This document shows positions 10,370 to 22,405 of a stretch of DNA of 64,000 bases, piece after piece. Where the stretch lies: positions 51,586,857 to 51,650,856 of the forward strand of contig JAKTNV010000003.1 in assembly GCA_022747635.1 (NCBI GenBank). Reading direction: 5' to 3'. Numbering within the stretch: position 1 is the stretch's first letter; each line of letters starts with the position of its first letter. Origin of the DNA: Hetaerina americana (Eukaryota; Arthropoda; Insecta; Odonata; Calopterygidae). The notes under the pieces were generated by a model. It did no database searches. It saw only the letters and a list, made by a program, of their open reading frames with translations, and was not told the origin of the DNA. Both the position numbers and the translations under genes were made by a program.

Positions 10370-13300
10370 GTAATATCAATTGGTGCATATCACTAATTAA
10401 CCTCATTTTAGTACCTTGATACCAATACGGTGGAAGTTCAAATGCTAGTTTACTAATAATACATTATTATACCCTTGGATATTTGTTAATCTGTAAATGT
10501 AAATAACCTAAGTGGATTTCCGTCACAACGATTACCACTTTAACGGTTCATAATTTCAATTATTGTCTCAATTTTTATGCAAAAATATATACATTAATTA
10601 CACTTAATGGCCGAGGCATAATGATGATGATTCTATTACTTTTTCCTATATTTCATGAGTTCATACATTGATATGCCCATCGTAAAGTAGTGACGAATGC
10701 GTTCTGCGACAGATAGTTGTATCTGAAAATAGCAAAAAAAATTTCTTGGTTTTAATTTTTTTGACTGGAATCTCTTCGCATTTACATGATGAAATTTTGT
10801 TATCAATGGAAGTAAGAAACGGAGAGATTGGTTGGTTCCTTCAGCATTGTCTTCGCCCTATTTTCACTTTCATTTCCTGTTCCCGAGGGAAAAGGGAAGC
10901 AACGCGTGAGGTAATAATGGGAAAATGTTTCCCGCCTCAACGCCCGTTGTAATTAAGTGGAAAACTGGAATATCCCCAGACAAAATATTCTATTCATTTG
11001 AGAAAAGTTTCCTTGAAATGGTTGTCAAACTTTAAGGAAGAAGCCATATCAGTGTTTCTCTGTTCTTCGGTGTTATTACGTCACAGCAATGAGGAATATT
11101 AACAATCAATCTTCACTTACCACGCTCTCTCAATCACACTAATTCAAATAATACTGGTTAATTTGTTGAATTGTGAGCAAAATACGCCCACTGATGATCT
11201 AAGTAGCTCGAAAATGATGAAATAAAATCACAAGAAAACAAGGTTAGGCGACTCCAACACCGCACAATTCTTCTCGTAACGTGCTTCAAAAACATTTAAG
11301 TGAAAATATGCCACAAAAATTATCCGATATGATTTAACGAAATTTGAAATTAATAAACAAATGAATATTAAATCTGATATGTTGCGGAATTAACTGAAAT
11401 GACTTGTTGCATTACGTCAAATTACACTTTATTTCTAGTTCGCAATTAAGATCGTAATAAATACAATCTACACTGCGAACTACTAACCTCAGCTCAATTG
11501 AGTATATATCAATGTGATAATAAGATACATCCATAAATATGTCTTGGAAAATATCAACTTATGCAAAGAGTACATGTCGTTCACGTCAAAAGAAAATTAA
11601 AGCATTAAAACCAACGGCCGAGTTATCATCACCCAGAATGATAAGCGAGAAAAGAACACAGAACCGCGGTTGACTCTGGGCGCAGAAGTGCTCAAGTGAT
11701 TTGCATTCAAAAGACATTCACGCAGTGAAGCATTTTTCTGTGAAAACACCGCAAAACGTTTCGTATTCAAAGCCTTATTAAATGTGGTTTACTCGATGCT
11801 CGTGATATACAGGCAATTACTGCAGACGACATAATGTCTCCAAACTACTTCTGAACATTAGGTCAATAAAAGGTAGATTGTATAATCCAAACATGTCATC
11901 CCTCACCGGTGACACCCAAATATGCTTCCATTCCATCGAATGGAAGCAACTATTTCGGCGAGTTATCTGTAAGGCAATAAATTAGTAAAAACTAGTAAGA
12001 AAACTTTAAAATGAGACGATGATTCTTAAGAATATTCTGGGATAGAAACTATTACAGAGACCGCGACAATGGCTTGGCACCAGCATTCAACACCGTTTGT
12101 CTAAACGGGAACGGGGGCCTGGTTATTTCAACGACCAAGGTTAATCATTAATGGGAAATCTAAGTCATAAATTGGAGACAAACGATACAATGGTTCAGCA
12201 AGGTCAAATTTATATTTAACTTATTCAGAAGAAGTGCTCATTGTGGACGGCGAAGAACGCTTTTTTTACCAAATCTTGACGTGCCTTCACATTTTGCTAT
12301 CATGAAATAAATAAATCAGTACCACCACGTAATGGCATGCCAAAGTAGTAAGAACTCTCTCCAACTTGGGTAGGAAGTAAATAAGATCTTTTGCTAGGTG
12401 AATTCAACATCATTAGGCTAAAATTAAAGATTCAACAATACATGAAATGTTCAGAAAATAATCTACAGAAGGGGCCAATAAGATGAATCACTTCACACAA
12501 TATGGCTTAGGTATTTGGAGAGAACAGCATTTTAACTTGGTCCCAAAAGAGAAATGACGAGGTCTTAATTCTTTGTTCCTTTTTCTAAGTAACAATAAAA
12601 CCAAAGTTAAGGATCCGAAAATGCCATTAATCACATTTGAAAGGAACATAAGGAAAGACTTAAGTCTAAATAAAAAAGTATTTACATCCAAGGTCACTCA
12701 TTTCAACAGGAATCATGGGTTCCCATCACTGATGAAAAATACCACAAAGCGTACGTAAATAGCAGGAACGGATCCCAGAACAAGAATTTGCCTAAAAGGC
12801 TCTTTTGGCTCATTTAATTTGATTCACGACTTAATTTAATTTGATATATCCCTCGCGCATTCAATAAAGAAATGTATTTAAAAAATGTGAGTACAACTCC
12901 GACTTTCTGCTAGTTACAGCAATAAGCCCCGGTTAAAATGGCTACCGGCAAGGGTTTAAAGTGGAAATTAAGGGCTAGTTACTCAAGGATCAAAATCAAA
13001 GTCGAATTCATAACATTAGAAGCAATTAAAGAGAAGCGAGAAACTATCACTTCACTTCAAATATAGTTAGATTAACCATGAAATGTTTTACGTTCGAAAT
13101 GGTGACGACTTCACAGCAGAAATTCACGGACAGAAATTTCAATGCCAAGACTGTTAGTTGCATTAATGTAACTACTGAACCCCTCATTCTAAAATATCAG
13201 CACCAAGGAGAAGTTAATATCACTAGAAACTCCAAATTATCTTGGACAAGGATTCGTACACATATTAGTTTCCTGTAGATCGCTTAATTTTGTAAAAAAC

Positions 13301-16300
13301 ATCGAACATGCACGCCGAAGATAATAAAAATAATGAAGTATTCATTCTTCTGTTGGACAATGATTAGAAATATTTCCTTCGACCAACGTTACCGGGGATT
13401 TGTCACCTAAAACTCTTATCGTTTCACGCAAAGGAATTTTGAGATCTAGGAAAACAGTGCCTCACTTGATGGCAAGAGTTACTTCCTATGCATTTAAACT
13501 GCGTCATATTTATTTCGTAGTGTAACAACTACGATTAGAACTGATTTAACGCCTTACCTTTCAACGAAAAATAATCGTTTAAGCAGTTAGATAAGTTGAC
13601 CAGCGTTCCAACTAATAATCCATTGCCATTCGAATAGTACGCTGGGTATCCCAATGGTCTAATATCCAACAATCAACTAATCCGCATTGCGGAGATCAGT
13701 AGTATCAGCAGATTGGCGAGGCACTTCAATGTACAAGAATTATCAATTATTACTGCATATCACATCAAATTACTTTACTCCAAAATCCGGATTACCAATG
13801 CTGCGATATTTTCCCCAAATATTGTCTGTAATCATGCTATAAGGAAATTACATTCGTCGATAAAAATGTTAGGAAGCTCGGAAGAATATAACCACGGAGA
13901 TCTATATATCATAAAAATGATTGGAATTCACTAGTTTGGCCATCTCCCATAAGGGCAAACTGGCAATTATGCACCCCGATCAACCGATACCGCTTGAGGG
14001 CTCACTAGAGCTAATACCTTTGTAATTATTACAGCTTTCCAAACAGTAAACAAACGGCACACCAGTCCTTAACATCAAATTATATAGTCAAAACTTAAGG
14101 GGATGAAACTAAGGGATGAAAAAACTTGCTAAACAACTTAGCAATACGAAATACATCAGAACACGTACGTACCTGGTTACCAGCGTTTAATTATTTAATA
14201 ATGATGCAGTGAAGTAACTTCCCGATCGCTTGAGTTGGGGGCGCCAAAATTTGAACATATAACGGGCGGGTAGAAGGAGAAAAACCTGTCATCATCAGCT
14301 GACGCAATCACATTAGTGACCAGTCAGCTCATCAGAAATTATTGTAGCGAATATCTTATTATTATACGGAAGTCCAACTATCATCCTCGTCAATCCGCTT
14401 ACGCAGGACCCAGGTGCCTTCCACCCATTTATTCCTTTCATATGCCCTTCTCTTCGTCCCATCATACTCTACTCCATTATTCAAATTACGTATCATTCAC
14501 CGTCCTCCGACGTCTCTTCATCCTCTCTTCTACTGGACCTTTTATTACACCCGTAAGTAATCAGACCCTCCGTCGTGTGTGCCCTCAGCAGTTCCTTTCC
14601 CAGACTTCTACCCTGTTCTGTTTCGAGGCATATTCTGTTCTCACTATTAGCTCAGAAACTAAACAGCCTTAATAACTGAAATTGTATTCGAGAGCCACGC
14701 TAGCACTAATTTGCATCGCCCGTTTGCACTGAAATGCGTACTGAGCAGCTGATAGCCTTAGGAACACGGCAGCCTCCAAAATCCACAGTAGTATAATAAA
14801 ACGGAAAACTCCCACCAATATTGGATTCAACAATAAATCACTTTGCCCTTCAACAATTCCATGATATATCATATCCCCGAAATGTTTCCAAAGATTAAAT
14901 CTACGCTTTAACTACCTCCGAAAAATACTTTTTAGACGTGAGGCATAATAAGTACCAAAAAAAACTACTTACATCATAATAGTGATTGCGAAAATGTATA
15001 ATTGAACAACAAATGTTAGGTACCATAAAAATATCACAGGAATTACCTTTTGTTCCATCAACCTGCAAAATATTACAACTTGTAATTTGAAAAAAAACAC
15101 AAACTAATTGATTGACAACGTAAAGGCTCCTTTTAGCACCTCCATCACAATTACTCCACGAAGTAAATTAACGCGGTGCTTTTCTATTCGAACGACAAAG
15201 ATATTAGACGCCTCCAATGCGGACACTGTTTTTGATTGTTTCAATCTGGACCAGAAAACTTGGGGCATTGAATGGGAAATAACAAAGCAGTGAAAAGTAA
15301 AAAATGCGCAGGACCTGATGAATATCATAAATGAACTACACTCAATGAATATGGCAGCATGAACAAGCCCATGCCTTTTCCTTACTAACGAAAGGCTAAA
15401 CACAGATAGAACAAAAGCGAACACGTAAGTATTAGCAATTTGCTCAACTTCCAGAGGTCTGCTCTGTGAATGTTATGTACGGATGATGAATAAATAAATG
15501 GACATGCTTACTTGTAGGTCCCTGTAATTGGCATTGGGCTGTTTTTTTGAGTTCAATCTAATAAAATTAGCTGGTAGGACATTCAAATGTTATTCAAAGT
15601 AGTTCTTTGATATTCATAATTCTTATTCACTGAAGATATGCCAAATAAAATATTTCACATTATATTTCCAAGAGGCTACAAGTCAATAACATATTTTATA
15701 CAAATCTTCTGTTTTCTCAATTTGGAAAAAATGAAAAAAAAACACCCATCCATCAAGGAACATATCGACTGTCACTGGTGTTCACGCTAAAACTGCGCAA
15801 GAGAACAATGCCATTCTGCAAAGGAGCAATCTTTAAGGAATCTCTACTATGGATCGTGACAATCTTTAAAATATCCTTTTGAATTTTTGTGCAATAAAAT
15901 GTAGTTCAGCACCAATATAATACTTTCCTAGCACGAGAAACTGATTTTACCACATTATAATGACATAAACCATTCCGTTGCACGGCATCAACCTGCAACG
16001 GTAGGTACTCTACTTTGAAAGATTAATGTTTTCCCTCCCAATTCTGAACGAAAATATTCCAAGAGGGGGTGTTCTACATTTCTACACACTTCAGATATTA
16101 CCCAATAAACATTGGTGTCAGTCTGAGATCTCCGAAAACGGTATGTCTAACATACTTATTTGTAAACAATACCGGTGTGGCCTATTTTAAGCTAAAATTT
16201 GAATGGTATATATATTACCATGCCATAATTCCGTTACACCTCCCATTTAGTAAAGTAAATTATATCTTATCAAGGGAAGACAATTTTCCGAGGAGAATAA

Positions 16301-16500
16301 TTATTTTTGCCAAATTGCACCACTAACAATAATTAATATTCCAGCACACGTAGCACTAAGTAGATGCATATGAATATTTAAATACTTATAAACTAAGTCC
16401 GTATTTCCCATTTGAGGATTCCGCGACAGTAAATGAAAGCATTAGAATATTCATAACATCAATAGTTGTAAAGGTGACACTCCTGCATGCTCAGGCATGG
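10370..16500. other. Intergenic stretch upstream of LSM5, no recognisable gene
   Basis: This is AT-rich sequence with only short scattered frames. A 12-bp match (CGAGGCATATTC) to the outer mariner's terminal repeat lies at 14624–14635 but no element body follows. A small hairpin (GCTTCCATTC with GAATGGAAGC) lies at about 11923–11946. Nothing else structured was recognised. Confidence 0.4.
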
Positions 16501-16725
16501 CTGTCATAACAAAACCACCATAAAATAGTTAAAATAATCGGTACTCACTTAAATTTCTGCTGTATCCTTCGGAATTTCTCTATTTCACTGATTCACTAAT
16601 AGCCATCCACTAAAAGAGTCTACATAACCTCCGAACAACATCAAATACTTGACGACTAAATAGCACTGCTTCTGCTCACAACGCCATATTGCTTCAACTA
16701 CGAACGACTTCTTAAACACTTTCCT

Positions 16726-16786
16726 ATTGGTTGTTTCGGAGACCTCTGCTTATCGAATCACTTATCACACCAATCAAAATGGCGGC
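16726..16786 (+). promoter_or_regulatory. LSM5: LSM5 core promoter: CCAAT boxes and YY1/TISU-like start context
   Basis: An inverted CCAAT box (ATTGG) lies at 16726–16730, about 50 bp before the start codon. A forward CCAAT lies at 16770–16774. The start codon sits in CAAAATGGCGGC (16775–16786), which matches the YY1 core AANATGGCG and is one base from the TISU consensus SAASATGGCGGC. Such elements are known at housekeeping genes with very short 5' untranslated regions and act in both transcription start choice and translation start. No TATA box is obvious. The transcription start itself is not visible. Confidence 0.55.
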
Positions 16787-17301
16787 GTCCGTCAATTCGA
16801 ATCCAACTACTATTCTTCCTTTAGGTGAGAATTATTGTAATATGAAGAGATCAGAATATCTCTGTCCAATTTGTTAGTGTACTCTTATAAGGAGGCTGTG
16901 TAGTAATTCTTAACCGCTAAAAGCCTCAATGAAATATCATCTTAGCGTCGTTTTCTTCTACTTTCAGAGTTGGTAGACAAGTGTATTGGTTCACGCATCC
17001 ACATTGTTATGAAAAATGACAAAGAAATTGTGGGAACGTTACAAGGATTTGATGATTTTGTGAATATATTACTCGAAGACGTAATTGAGTATGAAACAAC
17101 CTCCGAGGGAAAACGTGTTACCCGGCACGATCAAATTCTTCTTAATGGAACGAATATTACAATGGTGAGGAAACTCATTAACGTACATTTCGTAAATTAG
17201 TTATTGTATTTATATAATTTACATTCTTTCGGTTCTGAATATTGATCGACACGTGCAATTTTTTTTAGTTAATTCCCGGAGGAGATCCACCTGACATCTG
17301 A
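16779..17301 (+). CDS. LSM5: LSM5, U6 snRNA-associated Sm-like protein (3 exons, complete)
   Basis: Exons are 16779–16824, 16968–17164 and 17269–17301. The phases agree and all introns are GT–AG. The product is 91 aa, the usual LSM5 length. It starts [20 protein letters not shown] and ends [14 protein letters not shown]. The Sm1 motif spans about residues 17–50 ([20 protein letters not shown], then [13 protein letters not shown]). The Sm2 motif is [11 protein letters not shown], about residues 70–80; most LSm proteins have RG where this has NG, as expected for LSM5. LSM5 is a subunit of two heptameric rings. The nuclear LSm2–8 ring binds the U6 snRNA 3' end for splicing, and the cytoplasmic LSm1–7 ring promotes mRNA decapping. 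Identity is near certain. A frame running past 17164 into intron 2 is an artefact of reading through the donor. Confidence 0.98.
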
Positions 17302-17350
17302 AAAATGGGACTTTATCTCAAGTTTACTTATTTTTTGTATCAAAAATGTA

Positions 17351-17356
17351 AATACA
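17351..17356 (+). terminator. LSM5: Possible LSM5 polyadenylation signal (variant hexamer AATACA)
   Basis: No AATAAA or ATTAAA follows the LSM5 stop codon on the plus strand before the MOS 3' end. AATACA, a known weaker variant, lies 50 nt after the stop and is followed by a T/GT-rich stretch that could be the downstream element. The assignment is tentative. Confidence 0.35.
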
Positions 17357-17555
17357 TTCCTTTGTGGATTTATTGTATGGATTTATTTCACGTCCATGCC
17401 CATTTATTTTTTATTGCCTTCACCCTCTAGTTCGACGAATTTTATTATGATATTGAAATAGGATAGGTGAAGCCTTTTTTGAGTCTTTCGTTTGCACGAT
17501 GCGGATGGAGCTGAATTATCATTCAATGTAGCCGTGTTACAAAACAATTCTCGTA

Positions 17556-17561
17556 TTTATT
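17556..17561 (-). terminator. MOS: MOS polyadenylation signal (AATAAA)
   Basis: A canonical AATAAA on the minus strand (TTTATT on the plus strand) lies about 90 nt after the MOS stop codon. This would give a very short 3' untranslated region. Confidence 0.65.
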
Positions 17562-17651
17562 TGCAAACAGTGTACAAACATAAACTATATTTTATACAAC
17601 GTAATATGTTATAAATATTTACTCTGACTAGCCGTTGGAAGCAAATTAATG

Positions 17652-19526
17652 TCATCCTATTCTTGCTATTCCTAGTAAAGACGAGATCACCCCATCAATT
17701 TCAGGCCTCCCATGATGATCGCTGGCCCAACAGTTCTCATAAAGTTGTATGTAGTCGAATTCATCTTTGGTAGTCGCTGCTAATTTTCTTGGTCGTTGGT
17801 GCTGGGTAACAACCTGAAATATTTTATTGTTTTACAAGTGTGTCACCCCTTGTTAAACGGCAATAAGTCGCATTTCATCATAATTCACTGATAATCATTC
17901 ATGATTATCAGTGAATGTTCATACTTTGGCATGTGATACCTTGTAAATTACTGAATCAATGTCATCGCCATAATATGGTGGCTCTCTTGCAAGCATCTGC
18001 CACATTAATATACCAAATGAATAAATGTCTGCCTTACATGTAACACACAATCCTCGTAAAACTTCAGGTGCTGCAAACACTGGTGTTCCCTGCGATTAAA
18101 TTTGTTGCAATATACATCTTGCACATTTTTTCAATAGCATAATATTTTAGCACCATTTCCTGCCTGCTTACAGCTTTCAATTTTTTATGGAAGTTATAGA
18201 AGGACATAATGCAAAATAACGTTCATTTTAATTTTCTAAGTTATAAAAAATTCAATTTCTTTTTCGATGTGGGCGACTACTTGCTCATTTGTGGAATACA
18301 AAAGGATAAGTAATCATACTGGCCAAGGAGCTTTAACACCATCTGCCATATCCATAATTCTGGAACTACCAAAATCGCAAAGCTTGCAATGGTCTTCCAT
18401 ATCAATTACTATATTTTCAGGCTTGACATCCAAATGTATTATCTTGTTTTTGTGGCAGTGTTGCAAAGCAAACCCTACATCAAGGGCGTACCTTAGTGAA
18501 AAGGGAATGATGTACTTAGTTTATTTCAATCCGTACCAATTGATAAAAAATGTATTAATTTTATTTAAGTTGTTATAATGATATTTTTACCTGGTGCATC
18601 TCTCTATGTCAAGAATAAATGTGGTATCATTGATTTTTCTCAACAAATTTGCTCCGTTACAGTACTCCATCAAGATTATGTCATAATTTCCTTTGTTATA
18701 GACCGTTTTTATAACTCTTATTATATTAGGGTGAACAAGTTGTGCTGCATTCTCCTCCTTATGAATAACTTTAGACTTGGTTTGTTCTTTTGAGATAAGT
18801 TTAACAGCAATCGGACTCTCTGAAAGAAATATAATAATTTGCTCTATATTCACTTCCTTTTAATTAGTGTGAATATTTACATTAACTTGCATAAATGTCC
18901 ACCAGATTCCACACAACAAGATATCCACCAGATGCTTTGGGATTTACCAACATAAAATTTATCCTTATTTTTAAAGCATTTGTTTTGATTTTACCATATC
19001 ATAGATTGGAAGTATTAACTGAGATAAAAACTCACCTTTATACAAACCTTTGATCACTGTTCCAAATCTGCCTCGCCCAAGAATATTTTGGCTTGATATA
19101 CCCTCTACTCCTTTCTTTTCCAGTTCTTTCAACACAGGTGAGTTGATCAAAGGAATGTTACAATTTGGTACTTGGAGGTGGTTGTGTGCATGTATTTTAG
19201 CACATGTGGCTTGACTTACTGTTTGATTACTTAAACATTATGAGAAAGCCTTATGTTTACATTGCTGTTTATATAAAATGAATAAGTCGAGTATATAATC
19301 ATGCTAGCATCATTGAAGATAATAATTCTTACCTTGAGTAGGTTTTTTTTAGCTGAAATTCACTATTTTCATGATTCTCCCTTTCATTTTGAACAGTAAA
19401 TATATTTTTTCTAACTTTAAAATAATTCGGTGAGCTGGGTGAAACACCCTTATTTGGACTAAGAGACAAGCTAGTACACTGCCTGGGACTTAAAATTTTT
19501 GATAATGATTTACCCAAGTTAGCCAT
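17652..19526 (-). CDS. MOS: MOS serine/threonine kinase (oocyte MAPKKK), 6 exons, complete
   Basis: Exons, 5' to 3' on the minus strand, are 19333–19526, 19036–19214, 18591–18819, 18320–18491, 17940–18089 and 17652–17813. All junctions are GT–AG with matching phases, giving 361 aa (human MOS is 346). Kinase landmarks are all present: glycine loop GRGRFG (residues 111–116), catalytic Lys131 in IAVKLI, HLDVKPEN with Asp222, DFG at 240–242, APE at 265–267, and KADIYSFGILMWQM. The HLD catalytic loop in place of HRD, and SLDV/ALDV just before it, are MOS hallmarks. The N-terminus (MANLGKSLSKILSPRQ...SLSPNKG) resembles the MOS leader. MOS activates MEK and MAPK in maturing oocytes and holds meiotic arrest. 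The start is the ATG at 19526, the first Met of an exon with a good donor. No missing catalytic residue is seen. It ends TGA at 17652–17654, convergent with LSM5. Confidence 0.95.
17883..17916. repeat. Perfect hairpin within MOS intron 5
   Basis: Arms of 16 bp (17883–17898 and 17901–17916, left arm ATTCACTGATAATCAT) are exact reverse complements separated by 2 nt. They lie inside the 126-nt MOS intron 17814–17939, close to its donor side. Confidence 0.85.
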
Positions 19527-22327
19527 TGCTTGTGAAAGTGAATGCCATTCGAAAAGAACCCATAATACTGATTCACTTTTTTTATTTGTAATGCCATCTA
19601 TTTCTTAATTATGAAATGATTTCTCCTTTCATCTGTCTATTTTATAAAAGAATCCACAGTATTTGAAATTTGTTTCAATTGTCTAAATAATACCAGTTTA
19701 TATGGCTTGCATCGTTTTGTATCTGCATTTCCTCTGTTGGATATCTATTTTCTTGAACATATTTCATATCACATTTATGCGACTTTTATGAAGCAATATT
19801 TTATTACAATTAAATCTTTTATACAGCCAATAACTAAGGAATGAATTTCATGACAATATCATCATTTCATGTCGGCATGGTTTCATCAATGGAAATCTTG
19901 TATTACATTTAGCCAGTACCAAATTTATTCTGTAATCCGTGAGGAAATTCTGGGATTATTACCTGTTGCCAGTCAGTAATTAAGAGCAGCAGTTCACTAA
20001 GCAGGTACTGTCTATATAAAATGTATGGACTCTCTCAGGGGCATCTTCAAACTGTAATCTATTCTTAAAATTCAATGTTGGTGATTTGATAGCCATAATA
20101 TGTAAATTACAAAAGCTAACCATTTCCTTGTCAAGTATGCTCAGCCATTAGTGTACAATCCTGCACACCACAGATTTTCTTCAGTTCCACTTTTATTATA
20201 ATAAATTCAATTTTTATTTTGAAAGTCATAGTGCATTGTGATGAAAACTGGAACGAGATCATATTTACAATCAGGACTTATGTCATGAAACGTATTACAT
20301 ACTTCTTCAGCTAATCAAACCAAACGTCTATTGGTCAGTGCCATTGAGCAGGACTCAATGCAATACTGACCTATTTAATAGCCAATACCTTGTCTTATAC
20401 GTGTTTACTGATTATATTGATAGATGATATACCCAAGCCGAATGTACATGTAATAAAAATGCATTTGAATAAAAAAATCTTCTACTGTTCTCAATTTCAG
20501 TCAATAACATTCTCTAGCTGTATGTTCCACATTTCATTTCATGGTTGTGCATAGATAATATATCCACAAAGAATAGGGTATGTATTGGTGAAATAAAAAA
20601 TATAATTCACTAATAGAGTAAAATTTTGTGCTCTTTAATGCAGTCCAAGATGGAAAAAAATGTTCCACTTTATGAAAGTAGAAACTATTTCATCATAGTT
20701 GTCATTTACAAATATTTTCATAAGTACTGTGCACTTCCAGCAACTTTTATTTTACTTTGTAACCCATCTCTTACTTCAACCCACATTCAAATTGAAGGTT
20801 AAGTAATCCTTCAAAAGAAGAAGTTGAAAACTGGAGTTTAATATAAAATTATTCATAATGATGAAAAGCGTAAAGTATCATAAAATTAAAATTCTAGTAT
20901 AAATACAGTTTCACAAGGAAAATACTGTTCAGTTACAATAAATTTCATCCTTAACTATATAAAAATACTCCAGTAACCCAAAAGCCCTGTCCTTGCTTAA
21001 AAGTTACAATTATAAAAAGATTTTATGTTTGTTGAAATAGATACCTGCAATTCATACCAAGACCAGCTTGTAACATTCATAGAAAAATACTGACAAAATA
21101 TTTCCCCTGATCATTAAGTTCTACTTCCTTACAGAATCACAGAGTTCATAGAGAACCATGAAATACCCATTTTTAAATGAGCTTTCTAGGACTGAGAAAA
21201 AACCAACAACTTTTATCTTTACAAGCTCTCTCTCACAACAACAGCACAGAAGATGTTGCTATTTTACCACTACACATTGAACTTAAGTGCTCTGGACTCT
21301 TTCTGTGCTTTGCTGCCATTAACAATCAAAATATTGTAACACAACCTCCACATAATTGGCACCATAATAACAGTGGTCAGTTTTTCTGACAATTAGTAAA
21401 CATTTCAAACACTCAACCTATAATGAACCTACAGGATACAGTCCTGTGCCATATTCAGCACTTAATAATTGATGAAAATATTAAACAACATAAGGTCAAT
21501 TCCTTAACAATTATTTACACTTCTTACTATAATATCACTTTTGTTAACAGGTGGAGATTACCTTTTTTCAGACTGGAAATACTAGGTTAAAAATCTTCAT
21601 TGATAGAAGTGGAACTTTAAATAAAATGAAGAGTTTCTGAATAGTTACAGTATTTACAACAACTAGAAAAAAATATGGAAAGATAAATTAACTATTTTTG
21701 CCGTGGCTCATTTATATTTCTAATTAGAGAATAATTTCACTTAAGAGCAGCAGTTTTTTGTTAATTATGGTTTTCTAGTAGCTTGGGAAACAAGTAATGA
21801 GTGAAAAATATAATATCTGGAATTCTTATTCCAATATTTGAAATTTCAACTGCTGTAGTATGTAGATAGTGTATTAATTTAATATTGGAAACTACAAGAA
21901 ACTAACTTACTATTCAACAACAGAGACTTTTGAGTCATAAACCCAACTACGAAAATACTGTTTACATAAAAATACTTCCTTAAGAGCACTAGTATACGGT
22001 TAAAATGCATTTAAGCAAGAGTTGTGACCACATGCGAAGACTTCAATGACAGGTACTCTACATTTTAAATAAAAACAACAATTATATAAAATTCCTTAAC
22101 CATTGCAATGCCCTCAATGAAATCATAACAAGCAAGAATAATAATTTACATGGTTAACAGAGAGGAAATACATAAAGGCACTTTCATGTAAAAACTAGCA
22201 TCCCCAACCAAAACAACTAAGATGCTTCTGTTGTTCTTAACAGAAACTTGGTGTTGTGGTGTAACTGAAGAGCACTTGTTTCTCACATCATCAAGTAATA
22301 ATAAAGGTCAAAGAAATATGGAAAACT
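19527..22327. other. MOS upstream region and probable anion-exchanger 3' untranslated region
   Basis: No coding segment is recognisable. Because the anion exchanger stops at 22328 on the minus strand, part of this stretch is likely its 3' untranslated region. Minus-strand AATAAA signals occur near 20.74 kb and near 20.2 kb but not close to the stop codon, suggesting a UTR of 1.5 kb or more. The MOS promoter should lie just above 19526. I cannot place either boundary from sequence alone. Confidence 0.4.
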
Positions 22328-22405
22328 CTATCCAGGAAGCCGGGCTTGTGTGTAAAAGTCTGGTTCTTCGTCTTCATTTTCTAATGCTGCATCACTGCTA
22401 TCAAG
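22328..22405 (-). CDS. Ae2: Anion exchanger last coding exon (cytoplasmic tail)
   Basis: After a cttacag acceptor the exon encodes [20 protein letters not shown] followed by ARLPG and TAG (22328–22330). It aligns with the acidic tails of vertebrate AE1 and AE2 beginning LDA; in AE1 an LDADD motif here is reported to bind carbonic anhydrase II. The vertebrate MPV-type end is absent. If the upstream intron were retained, the frame would instead end VSIKS and stop, losing this tail. Confidence 0.9.
   Translation of the reverse strand, partial: LDSSDAALENEDEEPDFYTQARLPG

Noticed and set aside
17165..17200. LSM5 ending in [11 protein letters not shown]
   Set aside because: This reads through the gtgagg donor. 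The conserved LIPGGD end lies in the exon at 17269–17301.
18820..18853. N-terminal start (MNIEQIIIFLS) for the kinase frame in the middle of MOS
   Set aside because: These codons are intron sequence; the acceptor tttcag at 18820–18825 precedes SPIAVKL.
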